Assembly: GCA_017456805.1 (NCBI GenBank)
Contig: JAFTIQ010000019.1
Location: 1 to 64,000, forward strand
DNA: 64,000 nt
Source: Lentisphaeria bacterium
GTDB lineage: Bacteria > Verrucomicrobiota > Lentisphaeria > Victivallales > UBA1829
Direction of reading: 5' to 3'
How positions within the stretch are numbered: position 1 is the first letter of the stretch; each line of letters begins with the position of its first letter. A program made the translations under genes and the position numbers. This document shows, piece by piece, positions 42,035-51,776 of the stretch. The notes under the pieces are model-generated. The model searched no databases and was not told where the DNA came from. It worked only from the letters and a program-made list of their open reading frames with translations.

Positions 42035-43048
42035 ATGTATCCGCCAAAAGTTTTAATGATTGCGGCAAGAATTGAGCAGAGGATCCGTCGTGGCTTTTAT
42101 CGCGACAGCCTTCCGGTCAATGAGACTTTGCAGAATGAGTTCCGTGTTGCCCGTCAAACGATTACCTGCGCCTTGCGGCTTTTATTCCGCGCTGGTATAT
42201 TGAGATGCACGTCTCCGCGGAATGGGATCCAGATCGTTCGGGAAAATATTAACAGTGGAACGATTGCGATTGTTTCCAATCATGAAATCGGCTGGGAGGA
42301 TAAAGCTCTCCTGAAAGAAATTATGCTCGATGGATTCGAATATAAGATGTTTGATTTGGAAGAGTTTGAAAAGAACCTTGAGGCTGACATTGCAAAATTT
42401 TGCGGTTTTTTGTTTTTGAACAGTTCTCTGCGGAGAGAAACTGCCGATACTCTTTCTGCGGCAAATATACCGTTCGTTGCCTGCAATAAAATCACATGGT
42501 CAACGCAGACGTCCTGCGTTGACTATGATGAAGAGGCAAATATCAGATATTTGTTGAAATATTTGACGAAACAGAATTACCGCCGGATCGGTTTTTTCTA
42601 TTCGAGTCCGCTTGAATGTTACAATAAAAGTGCCATGAAAATGGTTAGGCGTTTGAAAAGAGAGTGTGGACTTCCCCTGTTCGCTTCGGACAGGTTTGTT
42701 TTTTCAGAAAAAGAATCCGTAAAAGAAGAATTGAAACGTTTTTTGAATCTTTGTTTAAAGAAAAAAAGTTTTCCTGATGCGCTGATTGTAAAAAGTAATT
42801 TCTGCCATGAAATTTTCAGTTTTGCAAAAGAGAGCGGTATTGAGATTCCAGACACATTCAAACTTGTGTATCTCCGTGCCCGGCAGGAGCGTGTTCCCGC
42901 CTATCCATGGGTTCTGCCCTTTCATGTAAGCCCTCCGAATTGGAGACTTTGGCTGCAAGGGTATGAAATTCTCCGCGGGCGGATTTTAGCTCCGGAAAGT
43001 GCGCCAGTCCGTCAGTGGGTATCATCAAAAATCATCCTGGAACATTGA
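42035..43048 (+). CDS. GntR-type regulator with LacI-like sensor domain
   Basis: 337 residues. A winged helix occupies about residues 5-68 (IEQRIRRGFYRDSLPVNETLQNEFRV and RQTITCALRLLFRAGIL), then comes a periplasmic-binding-protein-like sensor (GTIAIVSNHEIGWED..., CGFLFLNSS..., NYRRIGFFYSSPLE..., FPDALIVKSN). This GntR-plus-LacI-sensor layout is common for carbohydrate-responsive repressors in PVC bacteria. The gene is AT-richer than the housekeeping genes. It is followed 224 bp later by a pseudopilin gene with its own promoter and a pair of upstream direct repeats that the protein may bind. Confidence 0.82.
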   Translation: MYPPKVLMIAARIEQRIRRGFYRDSLPVNETLQNEFRVARQTITCALRLLFRAGILRCTSPRNGIQIVRENINSGTIAIVSNHEIGWEDKALLKEIMLDGFEYKMFDLEEFEKNLEADIAKFCGFLFLNSSLRRETADTLSAANIPFVACNKITWSTQTSCVDYDEEANIRYLLKYLTKQNYRRIGFFYSSPLECYNKSAMKMVRRLKRECGLPLFASDRFVFSEKESVKEELKRFLNLCLKKKSFPDALIVKSNFCHEIFSFAKESGIEIPDTFKLVYLRARQERVPAYPWVLPFHVSPPNWRLWLQGYEILRGRILAPESAPVRQWVSSKIILEH

Positions 43049-43072
43049 GCCACCAGCTTTTTTTATAAGTAT

Positions 43073-43186
43073 TTTCATCCTATTTTGATTTATTTTCAAT
43101 GCTTGATTTTTTAAGATTTTTATAGAGTTATAGAGAAAAAGTATTTTTAGTTTCATCCTATCTTGAATTATTTACATGCTGATTGA
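43073..43186. repeat. Long direct repeat upstream of pseudopilin 2
   Basis: About 36 bp at 43073-43108 is repeated at 43151-43186 with a few changes; both begin TTTCATCCTAT and share TTGA, TTATTT and ATGC blocks. The second copy ends just before the -35 of the pseudopilin promoter. The 224-bp gap holds no gene. These are candidate operators for the upstream GntR-type protein. Confidence 0.65.
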
Positions 43187-43189
43187 ATC

Positions 43190-43218
43190 TTGAAAAACAA
43201 TTTCATTTCTGTTATATT
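43190..43218 (+). promoter_or_regulatory. Promoter of the pseudopilin 2 / DUF4838 operon
   Basis: TTGAAA (43190-43195), 17-bp spacer, TATATT (43213-43218), 54 nt before the ATG at 43273. Confidence 0.7.
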
Positions 43219-43272
43219 ATCCGGTAGAAGTTCAGAAATCGTTCCAAAAAAAACAATAAAAAGAGAGGGCAC

Positions 43273-43962
43273 ATGAAACGGAATTTTACGTTGATCGAAC
43301 TGCTTGTTGTGATCGCAATTATCGCAATCCTTGCCGGGATGCTGCTTCCCGCACTCAACAACTCAAGAGAAAAAGGACGGGAGGTTTCCTGCAAAAGCAA
43401 CATGAAACAGCTTGGAATTTACGTCCAGCTGTATGCCGACGACAATAATGGCTATATTTATTCACGAGGACCATCGAATGGAATTTGCTGGCATTCCCTT
43501 CTTATGCAACACCAAATGAAAATCGATTATACCTATCACAGTAAAGTACATCGCAGCTCTGCAACCCCGTTCCCGCTGTACCGGTGTCCTTCTGATAATG
43601 ATTTCGTCAGTCACCAGGGAACCTGCGGATTTTGTTCAAGTTATGCTCTTAACAGTCAGATAGCTCAAACTACGAAGAGCGGGCCCAGTGAAGGCGCCGG
43701 TATTGTTATTGCCCGTTCTTTCAGTTCATACAGAAATCCCACCAGATTATGGTTGATTCTTGATGGAGTTAATATTTGCTTTGCCTGGAGTGGAATGTCG
43801 ACGACCGACGGAACGGTCCGTTTCCTGCACGGAAACAGCAAATCAATGAATATTACTTTCCTTGACGGACATGTCGGGAATGTTTCCATGGAAAAATACA
43901 TGCAAATCAAAGATACTTCTAACAGATATCTGTATTTGCCGTGGTATGATAAAGAACGTTGA
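43273..43962 (+). CDS. Pseudopilin-like protein, locus 2
   Basis: 229 residues starting directly with the prepilin motif ([20 protein letters not shown]), preceded by AAGAGAGG. Typical continuation [19 protein letters not shown], a W-x-x-LL segment ([11 protein letters not shown]), a [12 protein letters not shown] segment and the C-terminal signature [13 protein letters not shown]. Several further cysteines (GTCGFCSSY) could form disulphides after export. Followed 26 bp later by a DUF4838 gene. Confidence 0.88.
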   Translation: MKRNFTLIELLVVIAIIAILAGMLLPALNNSREKGREVSCKSNMKQLGIYVQLYADDNNGYIYSRGPSNGICWHSLLMQHQMKIDYTYHSKVHRSSATPFPLYRCPSDNDFVSHQGTCGFCSSYALNSQIAQTTKSGPSEGAGIVIARSFSSYRNPTRLWLILDGVNICFAWSGMSTTDGTVRFLHGNSKSMNITFLDGHVGNVSMEKYMQIKDTSNRYLYLPWYDKER

Positions 43963-43988
43963 AAAAAAGAGAGAAAGTGGGGTTATTC

Positions 43989-46808
43989 ATGTTGAAATGC
44001 AAAAGTTGTCTGATTGTCATTGCTGCGCTGTTCTGTGTCTTGTTAAACGGAGGAGTCGGGATTATTCTTTCTGAAAATCCCAGCAAGTCAGAAGAGATGG
44101 CAGCAAAAGAACTGTCAGAGCATTTTGAGCTTGTGACGGGGAAAAAATATCCGATCACCAGAGGAAATGCAAAAGGGGGACGAAACATTTATATCGGGAA
44201 TCATCCGAAAGTAGCCGAACTCTTAAAAGAGTCAAACAGTTTTCAAAGTGAAGAGTGGCTGGTTCAGGCTTTTGGCACAGATACTTTGATCATAACTGGG
44301 GGAAATCCACGCGGAATCCTTTACGGTGCGTACGAGTTTCTTGAAAACAATCTTGGAATCCTCTGGCTTGATGAATGGAGTACATTTTCTCCAAAAGCTG
44401 ATCAGATCGAGTGGTCAGCTGATTTGAAATATGCCGGAAAACCATATTTCCCGGTTCGCGGTGTGTATACTGCGCGCAGGGCAGATGATACCTTGCGTCA
44501 CAGATTTCTTGCACGGAATCGCATGAATCATTTTCATGATGAAAAGATCGTTGCCGGAGAAGCATGGAATCGGGGAGTCCGTAATATCGTTGGATCTCCC
44601 CGGGCGTGTCATACGTTTTACAATTATACAAGCGGCTGGGGGAAAGACCGGGAAAAACTGTTTTCTTGGTCAGCCGGGAAGAAAAAGTATATCTGTGCGA
44701 CGTCAGCTTACGGTCCGGGGCAGGTTTGCATGAGTAATCCGGAAACGATCAAAGCTTTCACGGAACAGCTTCGTAAATATATTCTCAGTGACCGTGAGAT
44801 TGCCGGGAAAAACCATGCTCCATGGATTTACGCGATTTCCCCGAATGACAATGCCGATTACTGTGAATGTTCCGGCTGCAAACTTTTATTGAAAAAGTAT
44901 GGAAATCAGGCTGGAGTCCTCCTCTCCTTTACCAATGCTTTAGCTCAGAATATTGAAAATGAGTTTCCTGAAATCAAGCTGATGACTACTGCGTATGTCA
45001 GCACGAAGACGATGCCGAAGGGGATCGTTCCGCACAAAAATGTTTGGATTCAGATCGCACTTCTCGGTAAAGAGTTCAGCGGAGAACGCCGTGACACCCA
45101 TCGTCCGTTTACAGCTCCGGAAAACAAAGAATCTGCAGCAATCATTCAAGATTGGAAAGAGAAAGCCTCTCTTGCTGTTTGGGATTATTGGGTTTTGTAT
45201 CAGGGACGTGAATTCTATCCGGCAACAAATGCGTTGAATGTTGCGGAATCAATGCGGTACTACAAAGCAAATAAAGTCAAGTTTGTTTTTGCAGAATGTG
45301 CCAAGGAAACAACGACTTCTTTTCATGCCCTGCGGTTGTTCCTCGGGATGCGTATGATGAACAACCCGGATCTTCAGCCGGAAAAGGAAATCATCCGTTT
45401 CATAAATGCTTATTACGGAAAAGCTGCTCCCTTTCTGCTGGAGTACCATAATGAATTGCAAAAAGGAAACAGCAGTTTGAATGGTTCCCTCTGCGATTTG
45501 CCGCTCAACCGGAGATCAGATCTTAATGAAGCATTTTTCCGGAAAGCGGAGTATCTTCTTTCTGCTGCAGAAAAAGCGGAAAAAGATAATCCGGTAATTT
45601 TAGAACGGATTCATCGTGAATGGATTCCCATTTACCATGCCCGTCTGGATAAGCGGGCTGAACTGCCTGCTCTTTCCGGAACGGAATTGAGAACGATTGC
45701 CGGGAAACTGCAGGAATACGAAACAGCTGTCATCAAAAAATACATTTTTCCGAAGCGGCAGAAGGATGAACTTGAAAGACTTCAAATTTATATCCGTGGA
45801 ACGCTTGCTGACATTCCTCCTTTGAAAGGGTTCGAGGATAAGGATGTTATTGCAGACATAGCATGGCCGGTGTTGAGTTTTCATCGAGCATGTTCTACTT
45901 TTGATGATCCGGAGGCTGCAGGCGGGAAAGCGATTGGCATGATCGGAAAAGAAGGGCGTTCTGCTGAAGCAGGAAAGCGTTATGTGGAAAATCGCGGTAT
46001 TTCTTTCGGGGTATACGATTTCCATAACCGTAAAAATCTCGGTATGGGAACAATTCCTCCTCAGGCTTTGCCCGGAGATGAGAAATATCACTGGTATTTT
46101 GCCGGACGGTTCAACCTGACAGAAAAATCATTTCTCTGGATGCATTGGTCATGGCTTATTCAGCTGCAGCTGGAGAAAGTTTATGATCCCGCCGGTTTCA
46201 ATAATTATGTCGATATCTACGTTTCCGCCAAGCTCAGCGGACCGAATTTTGTGAAAGGTTCAAAAAATTCTAATCGTTATGCGATCGACCGAGTAGTTAT
46301 ATGCCGTGCCGTCAATGGGAGCGATCCCGCCATGACTCCGCTGCCTCCGGAATTGAAAAACAGAAAATGTGTTTTTGAGGTCTCCGGAGTTTCTCTCGAA
46401 AAATTCCAGAGGGTAAATCCTGTTTTTGATCCGGATTCCGCGACGAAAACAGTGTTGCGCCTGAGCAGTCAGACAGCCCATAAAGGGCGTCCTTTGATGT
46501 TGGGGATCTATGATGCAAAACAGCGGAAGGTCATTTCCAGAATTCAGCCGAAAAATATACCCCGGGATGAAAAATATCATGTTTATTCACTGGGGGTTCA
46601 CAAAATCCCGGAAAGCGGATATATTTTTGCCCATGTATCATGCCTGCTGCGGGTTGATCTCCGAAGAATTTACAGTGCCGGTGAAGCTGGAAAAGAATAT
46701 GAAATCGTGGTGATCGTCAAGGTCGAAGGGCCCTCTTACGTTAATGGATCTGTCAGGGAAGATGCTGTTTCTCTTGAACGGGTCCTTCTTTTGAAACCGA
46801 TGAAATGA
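43989..46808 (+). CDS. Secreted DUF4838 protein with two C-terminal beta domains
   Basis: 939 residues from the ATG at 43989; a TTG at 43959 in the same frame is less likely because the signal peptide (MLKCKSCLIVIAALFCVLLNGG) begins at the ATG. A GH67-N-like domain (AAKELSEHFELVTGKKYPI...NIYIGNHPK...ITGGNPRGILYGAYEFLE) precedes the DUF4838 core with the cysteine motif DYCECSGCK. Two copies of a beta domain end the protein, each with DEKYHWYF or DEKYHVYS and a SGPNFVKGS / EGPSYVNGS strand. It probably binds or cleaves a polysaccharide outside the cytoplasm. Between a pseudopilin and a Gfo/Idh gene. Confidence 0.87.
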   Translation: MLKCKSCLIVIAALFCVLLNGGVGIILSENPSKSEEMAAKELSEHFELVTGKKYPITRGNAKGGRNIYIGNHPKVAELLKESNSFQSEEWLVQAFGTDTLIITGGNPRGILYGAYEFLENNLGILWLDEWSTFSPKADQIEWSADLKYAGKPYFPVRGVYTARRADDTLRHRFLARNRMNHFHDEKIVAGEAWNRGVRNIVGSPRACHTFYNYTSGWGKDREKLFSWSAGKKKYICATSAYGPGQVCMSNPETIKAFTEQLRKYILSDREIAGKNHAPWIYAISPNDNADYCECSGCKLLLKKYGNQAGVLLSFTNALAQNIENEFPEIKLMTTAYVSTKTMPKGIVPHKNVWIQIALLGKEFSGERRDTHRPFTAPENKESAAIIQDWKEKASLAVWDYWVLYQGREFYPATNALNVAESMRYYKANKVKFVFAECAKETTTSFHALRLFLGMRMMNNPDLQPEKEIIRFINAYYGKAAPFLLEYHNELQKGNSSLNGSLCDLPLNRRSDLNEAFFRKAEYLLSAAEKAEKDNPVILERIHREWIPIYHARLDKRAELPALSGTELRTIAGKLQEYETAVIKKYIFPKRQKDELERLQIYIRGTLADIPPLKGFEDKDVIADIAWPVLSFHRACSTFDDPEAAGGKAIGMIGKEGRSAEAGKRYVENRGISFGVYDFHNRKNLGMGTIPPQALPGDEKYHWYFAGRFNLTEKSFLWMHWSWLIQLQLEKVYDPAGFNNYVDIYVSAKLSGPNFVKGSKNSNRYAIDRVVICRAVNGSDPAMTPLPPELKNRKCVFEVSGVSLEKFQRVNPVFDPDSATKTVLRLSSQTAHKGRPLMLGIYDAKQRKVISRIQPKNIPRDEKYHVYSLGVHKIPESGYIFAHVSCLLRVDLRRIYSAGEAGKEYEIVVIVKVEGPSYVNGSVREDAVSLERVLLLKPMK

Positions 46809-46836
46809 TAAGTTTTCTGAAAGGATAAAATAGAAA

Positions 46837-48123
46837 ATGTTTACATCAATTATTGTTGGAGCCGGGCACCGTTCCATGTGTTATGCTTCCTACGCTAAAG
46901 AGCGACCGGACAGGTTCCGGATCGTTGGCGTTGCAGATCCAAACCCCATTCGCTGTAAAAAAGCAATCAATGAATTTGGTATCAAACCGGATATGGTTTT
47001 TCATGATGCAGCAGAACTTGCTTCCCGCGGAAAATTGGCTGACTGTATCATCAACGGTACAATGGATGCTGATCACGTTCCCACAACAATCCCCTTGCTG
47101 GAAGCAGGTTATGATGTCCTTTTGGAGAAACCTATTGCAGTTTCTGCTGAAGAGGTTCATCTGTTGGATGAGACCGTCAAAAAATACCGCAGAAAAGTGA
47201 TGATCTGCCATGTATTGAGATATGCCGATTTTTACACGGCAATCAAACAAAAAATTTTCGATGGAGAAATCGGAACTATTGTAAATATTCAGACCTCCGA
47301 ACATGTAAGTTATCACCATATGGCAAATTGTTATGTTCGCGGAAAATGGAGACGCGAAGATATCTGTAAATCAACAATGCTTATGGCAAAATGCTGCCAT
47401 GATTTGGATTTGATCTGCTGGTTTATGAGCGGGATAAAACCTCTCCGGATCTCCAGTTTCGGAGGGCGTCATTTCTTCTGCAAAGAAAATGCTCCTGCCG
47501 GTTCCGGAGAGTATTGTCTCATTGATTGTCCATTGGAAAAAAGCTGTATCTATTCCAATAGACAAATCAATTTGAACAATCCGAAACGGTGGGGTTCTTA
47601 TGTTTGGACCGGACTGGAAGGAGTTGACGAACCCTCCATGGACGATTATGAACGTGAACTGAAACGGAAAGATAATCCTTATGCACGCTGTATCTGGAAA
47701 ATGGACAACAATGTTGTAGACCGTCAATCAGTCATGATCGAATTCGCAAACGGGGCCACTGCAGTCCATAATCTCGTTGCCGGAACTGCGCGGCCCTGCC
47801 GGAAACTTCATATTGTCGGAACTCTTGGCGAAATTGAAGGGATCATGGATGACAGCAGTTTTGTTATCCGGAAAATCGACCCGAGACCGGGGCATGAATT
47901 CTCAAGCGAGGAGATCAATCTTTCCACTTATTCCGACAATACCGGAGCCTTTGGCGGACACGGCGGCGGAGATCGAAAACTCGTGGTGGACTTTGTGGAT
48001 CAACTGGAAGGAAAAACTCCATCCATTTCCTGCAGCTGCCTGGATGATTCCATCAATGGACATCTCGTCGGTTTCCTGGCTGATCAGGCACGCAGAGAAA
48101 ACAGAGTCGTCGACTTTCCTTGA
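46837..48123 (+). CDS. Gfo/Idh/MocA-family oxidoreductase
   Basis: 428 residues. The Rossmann opening is VGAGHRSMCYASYA, followed by GVADPNPIRCKKAINEFG and the family's VLLEKPIAVSAEE motif. The catalytic-domain segment reads TMLMAKCCHDLDLICWFMSG. Two Cys-rich stretches (YCLIDCPLEKSCIYSNRQ) resemble the subset of the family that acts on N-acetyl sugars or polyols. No signal peptide, so cytoplasmic. Starts 28 bp after the DUF4838 gene (AAAGGA upstream) and ends the plus-strand operon; the 65-bp gap to the convergent gene has no clear terminator. Confidence 0.88.
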   Translation: MFTSIIVGAGHRSMCYASYAKERPDRFRIVGVADPNPIRCKKAINEFGIKPDMVFHDAAELASRGKLADCIINGTMDADHVPTTIPLLEAGYDVLLEKPIAVSAEEVHLLDETVKKYRRKVMICHVLRYADFYTAIKQKIFDGEIGTIVNIQTSEHVSYHHMANCYVRGKWRREDICKSTMLMAKCCHDLDLICWFMSGIKPLRISSFGGRHFFCKENAPAGSGEYCLIDCPLEKSCIYSNRQINLNNPKRWGSYVWTGLEGVDEPSMDDYERELKRKDNPYARCIWKMDNNVVDRQSVMIEFANGATAVHNLVAGTARPCRKLHIVGTLGEIEGIMDDSSFVIRKIDPRPGHEFSSEEINLSTYSDNTGAFGGHGGGDRKLVVDFVDQLEGKTPSISCSCLDDSINGHLVGFLADQARRENRVVDFP

Positions 48124-48188
48124 CTTAATTCCGGAATCTCCTGCCACGGTTTTTCAATCTCCGGTAAAATCTTCGGGATTTTTTAGAG

Positions 48189-50933
48189 TTATTTTGCTCC
48201 GAACGCAGATTCCGGAACAAGAAGAGCTTTGTCGCAATACGCTTTCTTTGCCGCCGCATCAAACCGGAGGGAAAGATAAACGATGTACGAATCTTCCTGC
48301 GGAATCGCTGCTCCGGCATTGATGTTGATCAGCCAGAGGTTTCCGTAAATCAGCATGTTCCTGGTGATTTTGAGCGGAGATGCAAACTTGTAATAAGCAT
48401 AGCCATCTGTGGTTTTGATCAAACTGCCTTTCAGGGTCAGACAGCGCTTGTTGGCTTTTGTCTGATTGTCGTATGCGCCGAAGAACAGTTCTCCGGAACT
48501 GAAATCTTCCCAGACAGCTTTGCCCCGGTTGGCTTGAGGATCTTCCACAGTGTTTTTCTTATTGAATGCCGCAAGCGCGGGATAGACAGTGAAGATTTTG
48601 TCAGCAGGGATCTGTTTCAACTCTGCCGGGAGCTGCTCCGTCCGGGCTTTTTTCCGGATCATAAGAATGTGATCGCAGAAGACTTTGTTGACGGCTGCCT
48701 TGCTGCCTTTTACGGCAGGACCTTCGAATTTCAGGGAGAACCAGACTTCCCAGAGGTTGCCATCCTTTTCCGGTACGGCATAGATTCCGGCGTTGCGGAA
48801 ATGATAGGAATTTCCGGTCAGAGAGAAGCGGGTTGCCGCGCTGAGTTTCACTTCGCCCAGACGGTAATATTTGTATTGATCCGGCACGATATCTTTTGCT
48901 TCGATCTCTGCTTTCTGCAGAAGGGTCCACTTCGCTTTGATCTTTTTCCCGATGGTTTCCATGATGTAATCATGAGCAAAAATGCCGTAGGGGAAGGTGA
49001 GCCCGCCATGAGTTTTCGCGATTCCGGTGAGGGCATCTTTATCTGCTGCACCAGACGGATAAAAGACGATCCGCACATCTTCCGGAGCAGCATCAAGATA
49101 CTTTGATTTTCCCTGAGTGAGCGCAAGTTCTTCCAGAATTTGAGCTTCCCGGATTTGAACATCAAATTCGGTGACATTCATTCCGGCGGCTTTCATTTTC
49201 TTCAGGGTATCGATCACCCGGCTGCTGATGACTTTGACTCCGCCTTTCCGGATGCCGGAATCTTTCTCAAAATCAAAGAATCTCCGCAGGATTATCAAAT
49301 CCAGCTCATACCGGACCCGGCGGATCCGGAACAATGCAGCAGAATCGTTTCCGACAGATTTTTCTGCCACATCAAACAGGGTGTTCCAGCGTTCCAGATT
49401 TTCCGGAGTCATATATTTCATTTCTTCCGGTGCAACGATGAAGTTTCCGGCATAGCCTGCCCGGACAGCTTTTTCCCGGAGCTGTTCCAGTTCATTGAAG
49501 TAGAGGTACATCTCTCCGGCGGCTTTTCCGTAGGCAAGGGTCATGTATTCCCAGATCAATGCTTCGTAATTTTCATATCCGCTGAACATCCGGAGCAGGA
49601 CCCATGATTCCAGATCGGCAAAGTTGGAGTTCGTCCGTGCGGAAACGTCATGCTCATAAATCGTTCCTCTGATCCCCAGCTCTTTCATGAGTTTGAAGTC
49701 ATAACAGGCACGGCGCAATGCGGAATAGGGACCGAGATAGCACTGGTACGGATTGGGATAATACCAGATCAGAACGTTTTTGGAGATCTGACACCATTTT
49801 TTCAGATGGTTATACGTTTCCTGATTGGAAACATGATCCAGCGGCGCAAGCACATTATCGTCGATTGGGGCAAAGATGGTGATGAAATTATCGGGGAAAA
49901 CCAGCCCGTTGGGCGGGACTTCTGTCTGTTCTTTCCGGTAGGCGAGGGTTGCGATTTTCAGTTTCGGGAAATCCTTCTGAACGCCGGCACTGATCTCTGC
50001 CAGGAATTCAAAGAACGCTCCGCAGGGTGTTCCATACTGCTGTTCTTTTTTCAGACATTCCGGACAATAACAGAATTTTCCGCCGTAATCCATAGCTGAG
50101 AGTTCAATATAGCAATCGCCGTAATCTTCAATGGCTTTCTGATAGCGGGTTGCTGCATGAGCCTTGACATTTTCCAGGAAGATTTTTCTCATCTCTTTGC
50201 TGGAGAAGCACATCTGTTTGTTTCTGACCCGTTTTCCGGATTTATCCATGGTGTAGAATTCCGGATGATCTTTGAAATATTTGTCCGGGGGCATGAACTT
50301 GAAAATGGAGTGATGATCTTTCCCGATGGGGGTGAGCTGACAGAGAAAACCGAGATCTTTGGAACGGACTTCCCAGTTCTGGAAGTTCCGGATGTAAAAT
50401 TCAAAAGTCGTCTTCCGGTCACGGTGATAGATATAGGTCATCAGACAGCGGAAATCCACTCCGTTGGTATAGCTTTTGTTCAATCTGAGCTTGATTTCTT
50501 TTGCGGTCGGAATGACTTCATCACCGAAGGGACTCAGCACCCGGTACTGCAATTCGTCCTGAAGAAAATGATAAACCGCATGAAGGGTTCCGTTTTTCCC
50601 CTCTCCGCCGAGATAAAGATGATTGCCGGCAGTTACCGCATAACATTGTTTTCCGTCTGTCAGCCCGGGAACGGGTTTTCCCAGATAAATCTTTGTTCCG
50701 GGAACTTCTGTTCTGGAAATTTTGAACTCTTTTCCGGTGATTTTTCCCAGAATCAGCTGAAGTTCTTTTGCTGCATGTTCTGTATTACTGCTGCATTTTT
50801 CAGGCAGGATGATTGCGGCTGGCGTTCCGCTTTCCGGGCAGATCACAGCATCCGTCACAACCGGTGCTCCGCTGACACAAAAGGCTGCGGCAATTGCAGT
50901 AAAAACTGACAATATCGTTTTCTGATTTTTCAT
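48189..50933 (-). CDS. Secreted DUF4838 protein with two C-terminal beta domains
   Basis: 914 residues with a signal peptide (MKNQKTILSVFTAIAAAFCVSG). The GH67-N-like part (HAAKELQLILGKITGKEFKI...IYLGKPVPG...LYLGGEGKNGTLHAVYHFL) is followed by the DUF4838 core with FCYCPECLKKE, the same cysteine spacing as in the 819-residue paralogue. Two copies of the C-terminal beta domain follow (YRLGEVKLSAATRF... FEGPAVKGS, and ...YKFASPLKITRNML...). AAGGAG before the ATG. It lies 14 bp after pseudopilin 3, the shortest gap of the four pseudopilin/partner pairs. Confidence 0.87.
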   Translation of the reverse strand: MKNQKTILSVFTAIAAAFCVSGAPVVTDAVICPESGTPAAIILPEKCSSNTEHAAKELQLILGKITGKEFKISRTEVPGTKIYLGKPVPGLTDGKQCYAVTAGNHLYLGGEGKNGTLHAVYHFLQDELQYRVLSPFGDEVIPTAKEIKLRLNKSYTNGVDFRCLMTYIYHRDRKTTFEFYIRNFQNWEVRSKDLGFLCQLTPIGKDHHSIFKFMPPDKYFKDHPEFYTMDKSGKRVRNKQMCFSSKEMRKIFLENVKAHAATRYQKAIEDYGDCYIELSAMDYGGKFCYCPECLKKEQQYGTPCGAFFEFLAEISAGVQKDFPKLKIATLAYRKEQTEVPPNGLVFPDNFITIFAPIDDNVLAPLDHVSNQETYNHLKKWCQISKNVLIWYYPNPYQCYLGPYSALRRACYDFKLMKELGIRGTIYEHDVSARTNSNFADLESWVLLRMFSGYENYEALIWEYMTLAYGKAAGEMYLYFNELEQLREKAVRAGYAGNFIVAPEEMKYMTPENLERWNTLFDVAEKSVGNDSAALFRIRRVRYELDLIILRRFFDFEKDSGIRKGGVKVISSRVIDTLKKMKAAGMNVTEFDVQIREAQILEELALTQGKSKYLDAAPEDVRIVFYPSGAADKDALTGIAKTHGGLTFPYGIFAHDYIMETIGKKIKAKWTLLQKAEIEAKDIVPDQYKYYRLGEVKLSAATRFSLTGNSYHFRNAGIYAVPEKDGNLWEVWFSLKFEGPAVKGSKAAVNKVFCDHILMIRKKARTEQLPAELKQIPADKIFTVYPALAAFNKKNTVEDPQANRGKAVWEDFSSGELFFGAYDNQTKANKRCLTLKGSLIKTTDGYAYYKFASPLKITRNMLIYGNLWLININAGAAIPQEDSYIVYLSLRFDAAAKKAYCDKALLVPESAFGAK

Positions 50934-50947
50934 TATTTTCTCCTTGA

Positions 50948-51622
50948 TCAGTAGTTCTTAGCGGGATTGGGATCTCTGAATGCGTTCCAGGGAAGTTCCT
51001 GGGCTGCGCTCTTTACGATTGCCGCCGGAGCAGTATCAATATTTCCTCCGACAGCCAGAAAGGAGATCCGGTTGAGTGTGTGACGGTCAATGGAATCTCC
51101 AGGGTAGGTATAGAAATGTCCATTCGTATCTGCATTGGAATCTTTATCCACATTTTTGTCCACCGCAAACAAATGATGGGAAGGCTGGGGGATCTTTGTG
51201 ATTTTGATGGGATACGGCTTGGAAAGTTCTCCCCATACAACTGCCAGCCCGGAAAGATAATGATTCATACCGTAAGAGATGAAGCTGGCATCATTTTTTG
51301 TGCACTGATGCTTATCGGAAGGACAGTGGAAGACTGAACTTTTGAGTATGATCTGATTGCTTGCTTTTCCGGGATAAAGATAGGGAAGAAGCTGGGTGGT
51401 CCAGCGGTTTTCTGCTTTCACGTTTTCTCCCGGAAGAACATCATCATTATCCCCGGTGTACATGAGAACCCCGGTTCCGATTCCTTTGAGATTGTTGATA
51501 CAAGCTGTGGCGCGTCCTTTTTCCCTGGCGCTGTTGAGCGCGGGAAGCAACATTCCTGCCAGAATCGCAATAATTGCAATCACAACCAGCAATTCGATTA
51601 AGGTGAAACAACGAACTTTCAT
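50948..51622 (-). CDS. Pseudopilin-like protein, locus 3
   Basis: 224 residues with the prepilin motif ([18 protein letters not shown]) and AGGAGAA before the ATG. It keeps W-x-x-QLLPYL and [12 protein letters not shown] segments, but the C-terminal H...F.DGH signature is degenerate ([18 protein letters not shown]): the Asp and His of DGH are absent, unlike the other four. It is preceded by a good promoter and by operator-like repeats shared with the divergent AraC gene. Confidence 0.87.
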   Translation of the reverse strand: MKVRCFTLIELLVVIAIIAILAGMLLPALNSAREKGRATACINNLKGIGTGVLMYTGDNDDVLPGENVKAENRWTTQLLPYLYPGKASNQIILKSSVFHCPSDKHQCTKNDASFISYGMNHYLSGLAVVWGELSKPYPIKITKIPQPSHHLFAVDKNVDKDSNADTNGHFYTYPGDSIDRHTLNRISFLAVGGNIDTAPAAIVKSAAQELPWNAFRDPNPAKNY

Positions 51623-51679
51623 GAACGTTCTCCTGTTTTTTTATAATTTTTCTTTTGAAAATTTTTGTTTCTGCAATAT

Positions 51680-51707
51680 ATTATAGTCTGAAAACAAGGG
51701 AATACAA
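51680..51707 (-). promoter_or_regulatory. Promoter of the pseudopilin 3 / DUF4838 operon
   Basis: Minus-strand TTGTAT (51707-51702), 16-bp spacer, TATAAT (51685-51680), about 60 nt before the ATG at 51622. Confidence 0.65.
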
Positions 51708-51712
51708 GGTGT

Positions 51713-51765
51713 GATTTTAAGAAAACAGCACTGATTCTTAAGAAAAACTTATCTTAAATTAAGAT
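51713..51765. promoter_or_regulatory. Candidate AraC operator: TTAAGA repeats between divergent genes
   Basis: GATTTTAAGAAAA (51713-51725) recurs as GATTCTTAAGAAAA (51733-51746), about 20-21 bp apart, next to the perfect palindromes TTCTTAAGAA (51735-51744) and ATCTTAAATTAAGAT (51751-51765). Direct repeats at this spacing are typical for AraC-family dimers. The block sits just upstream of the pseudopilin -35 and just before the AraC gene. Confidence 0.55.
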
Positions 51766-51776
51766 TTCTCCGGATT

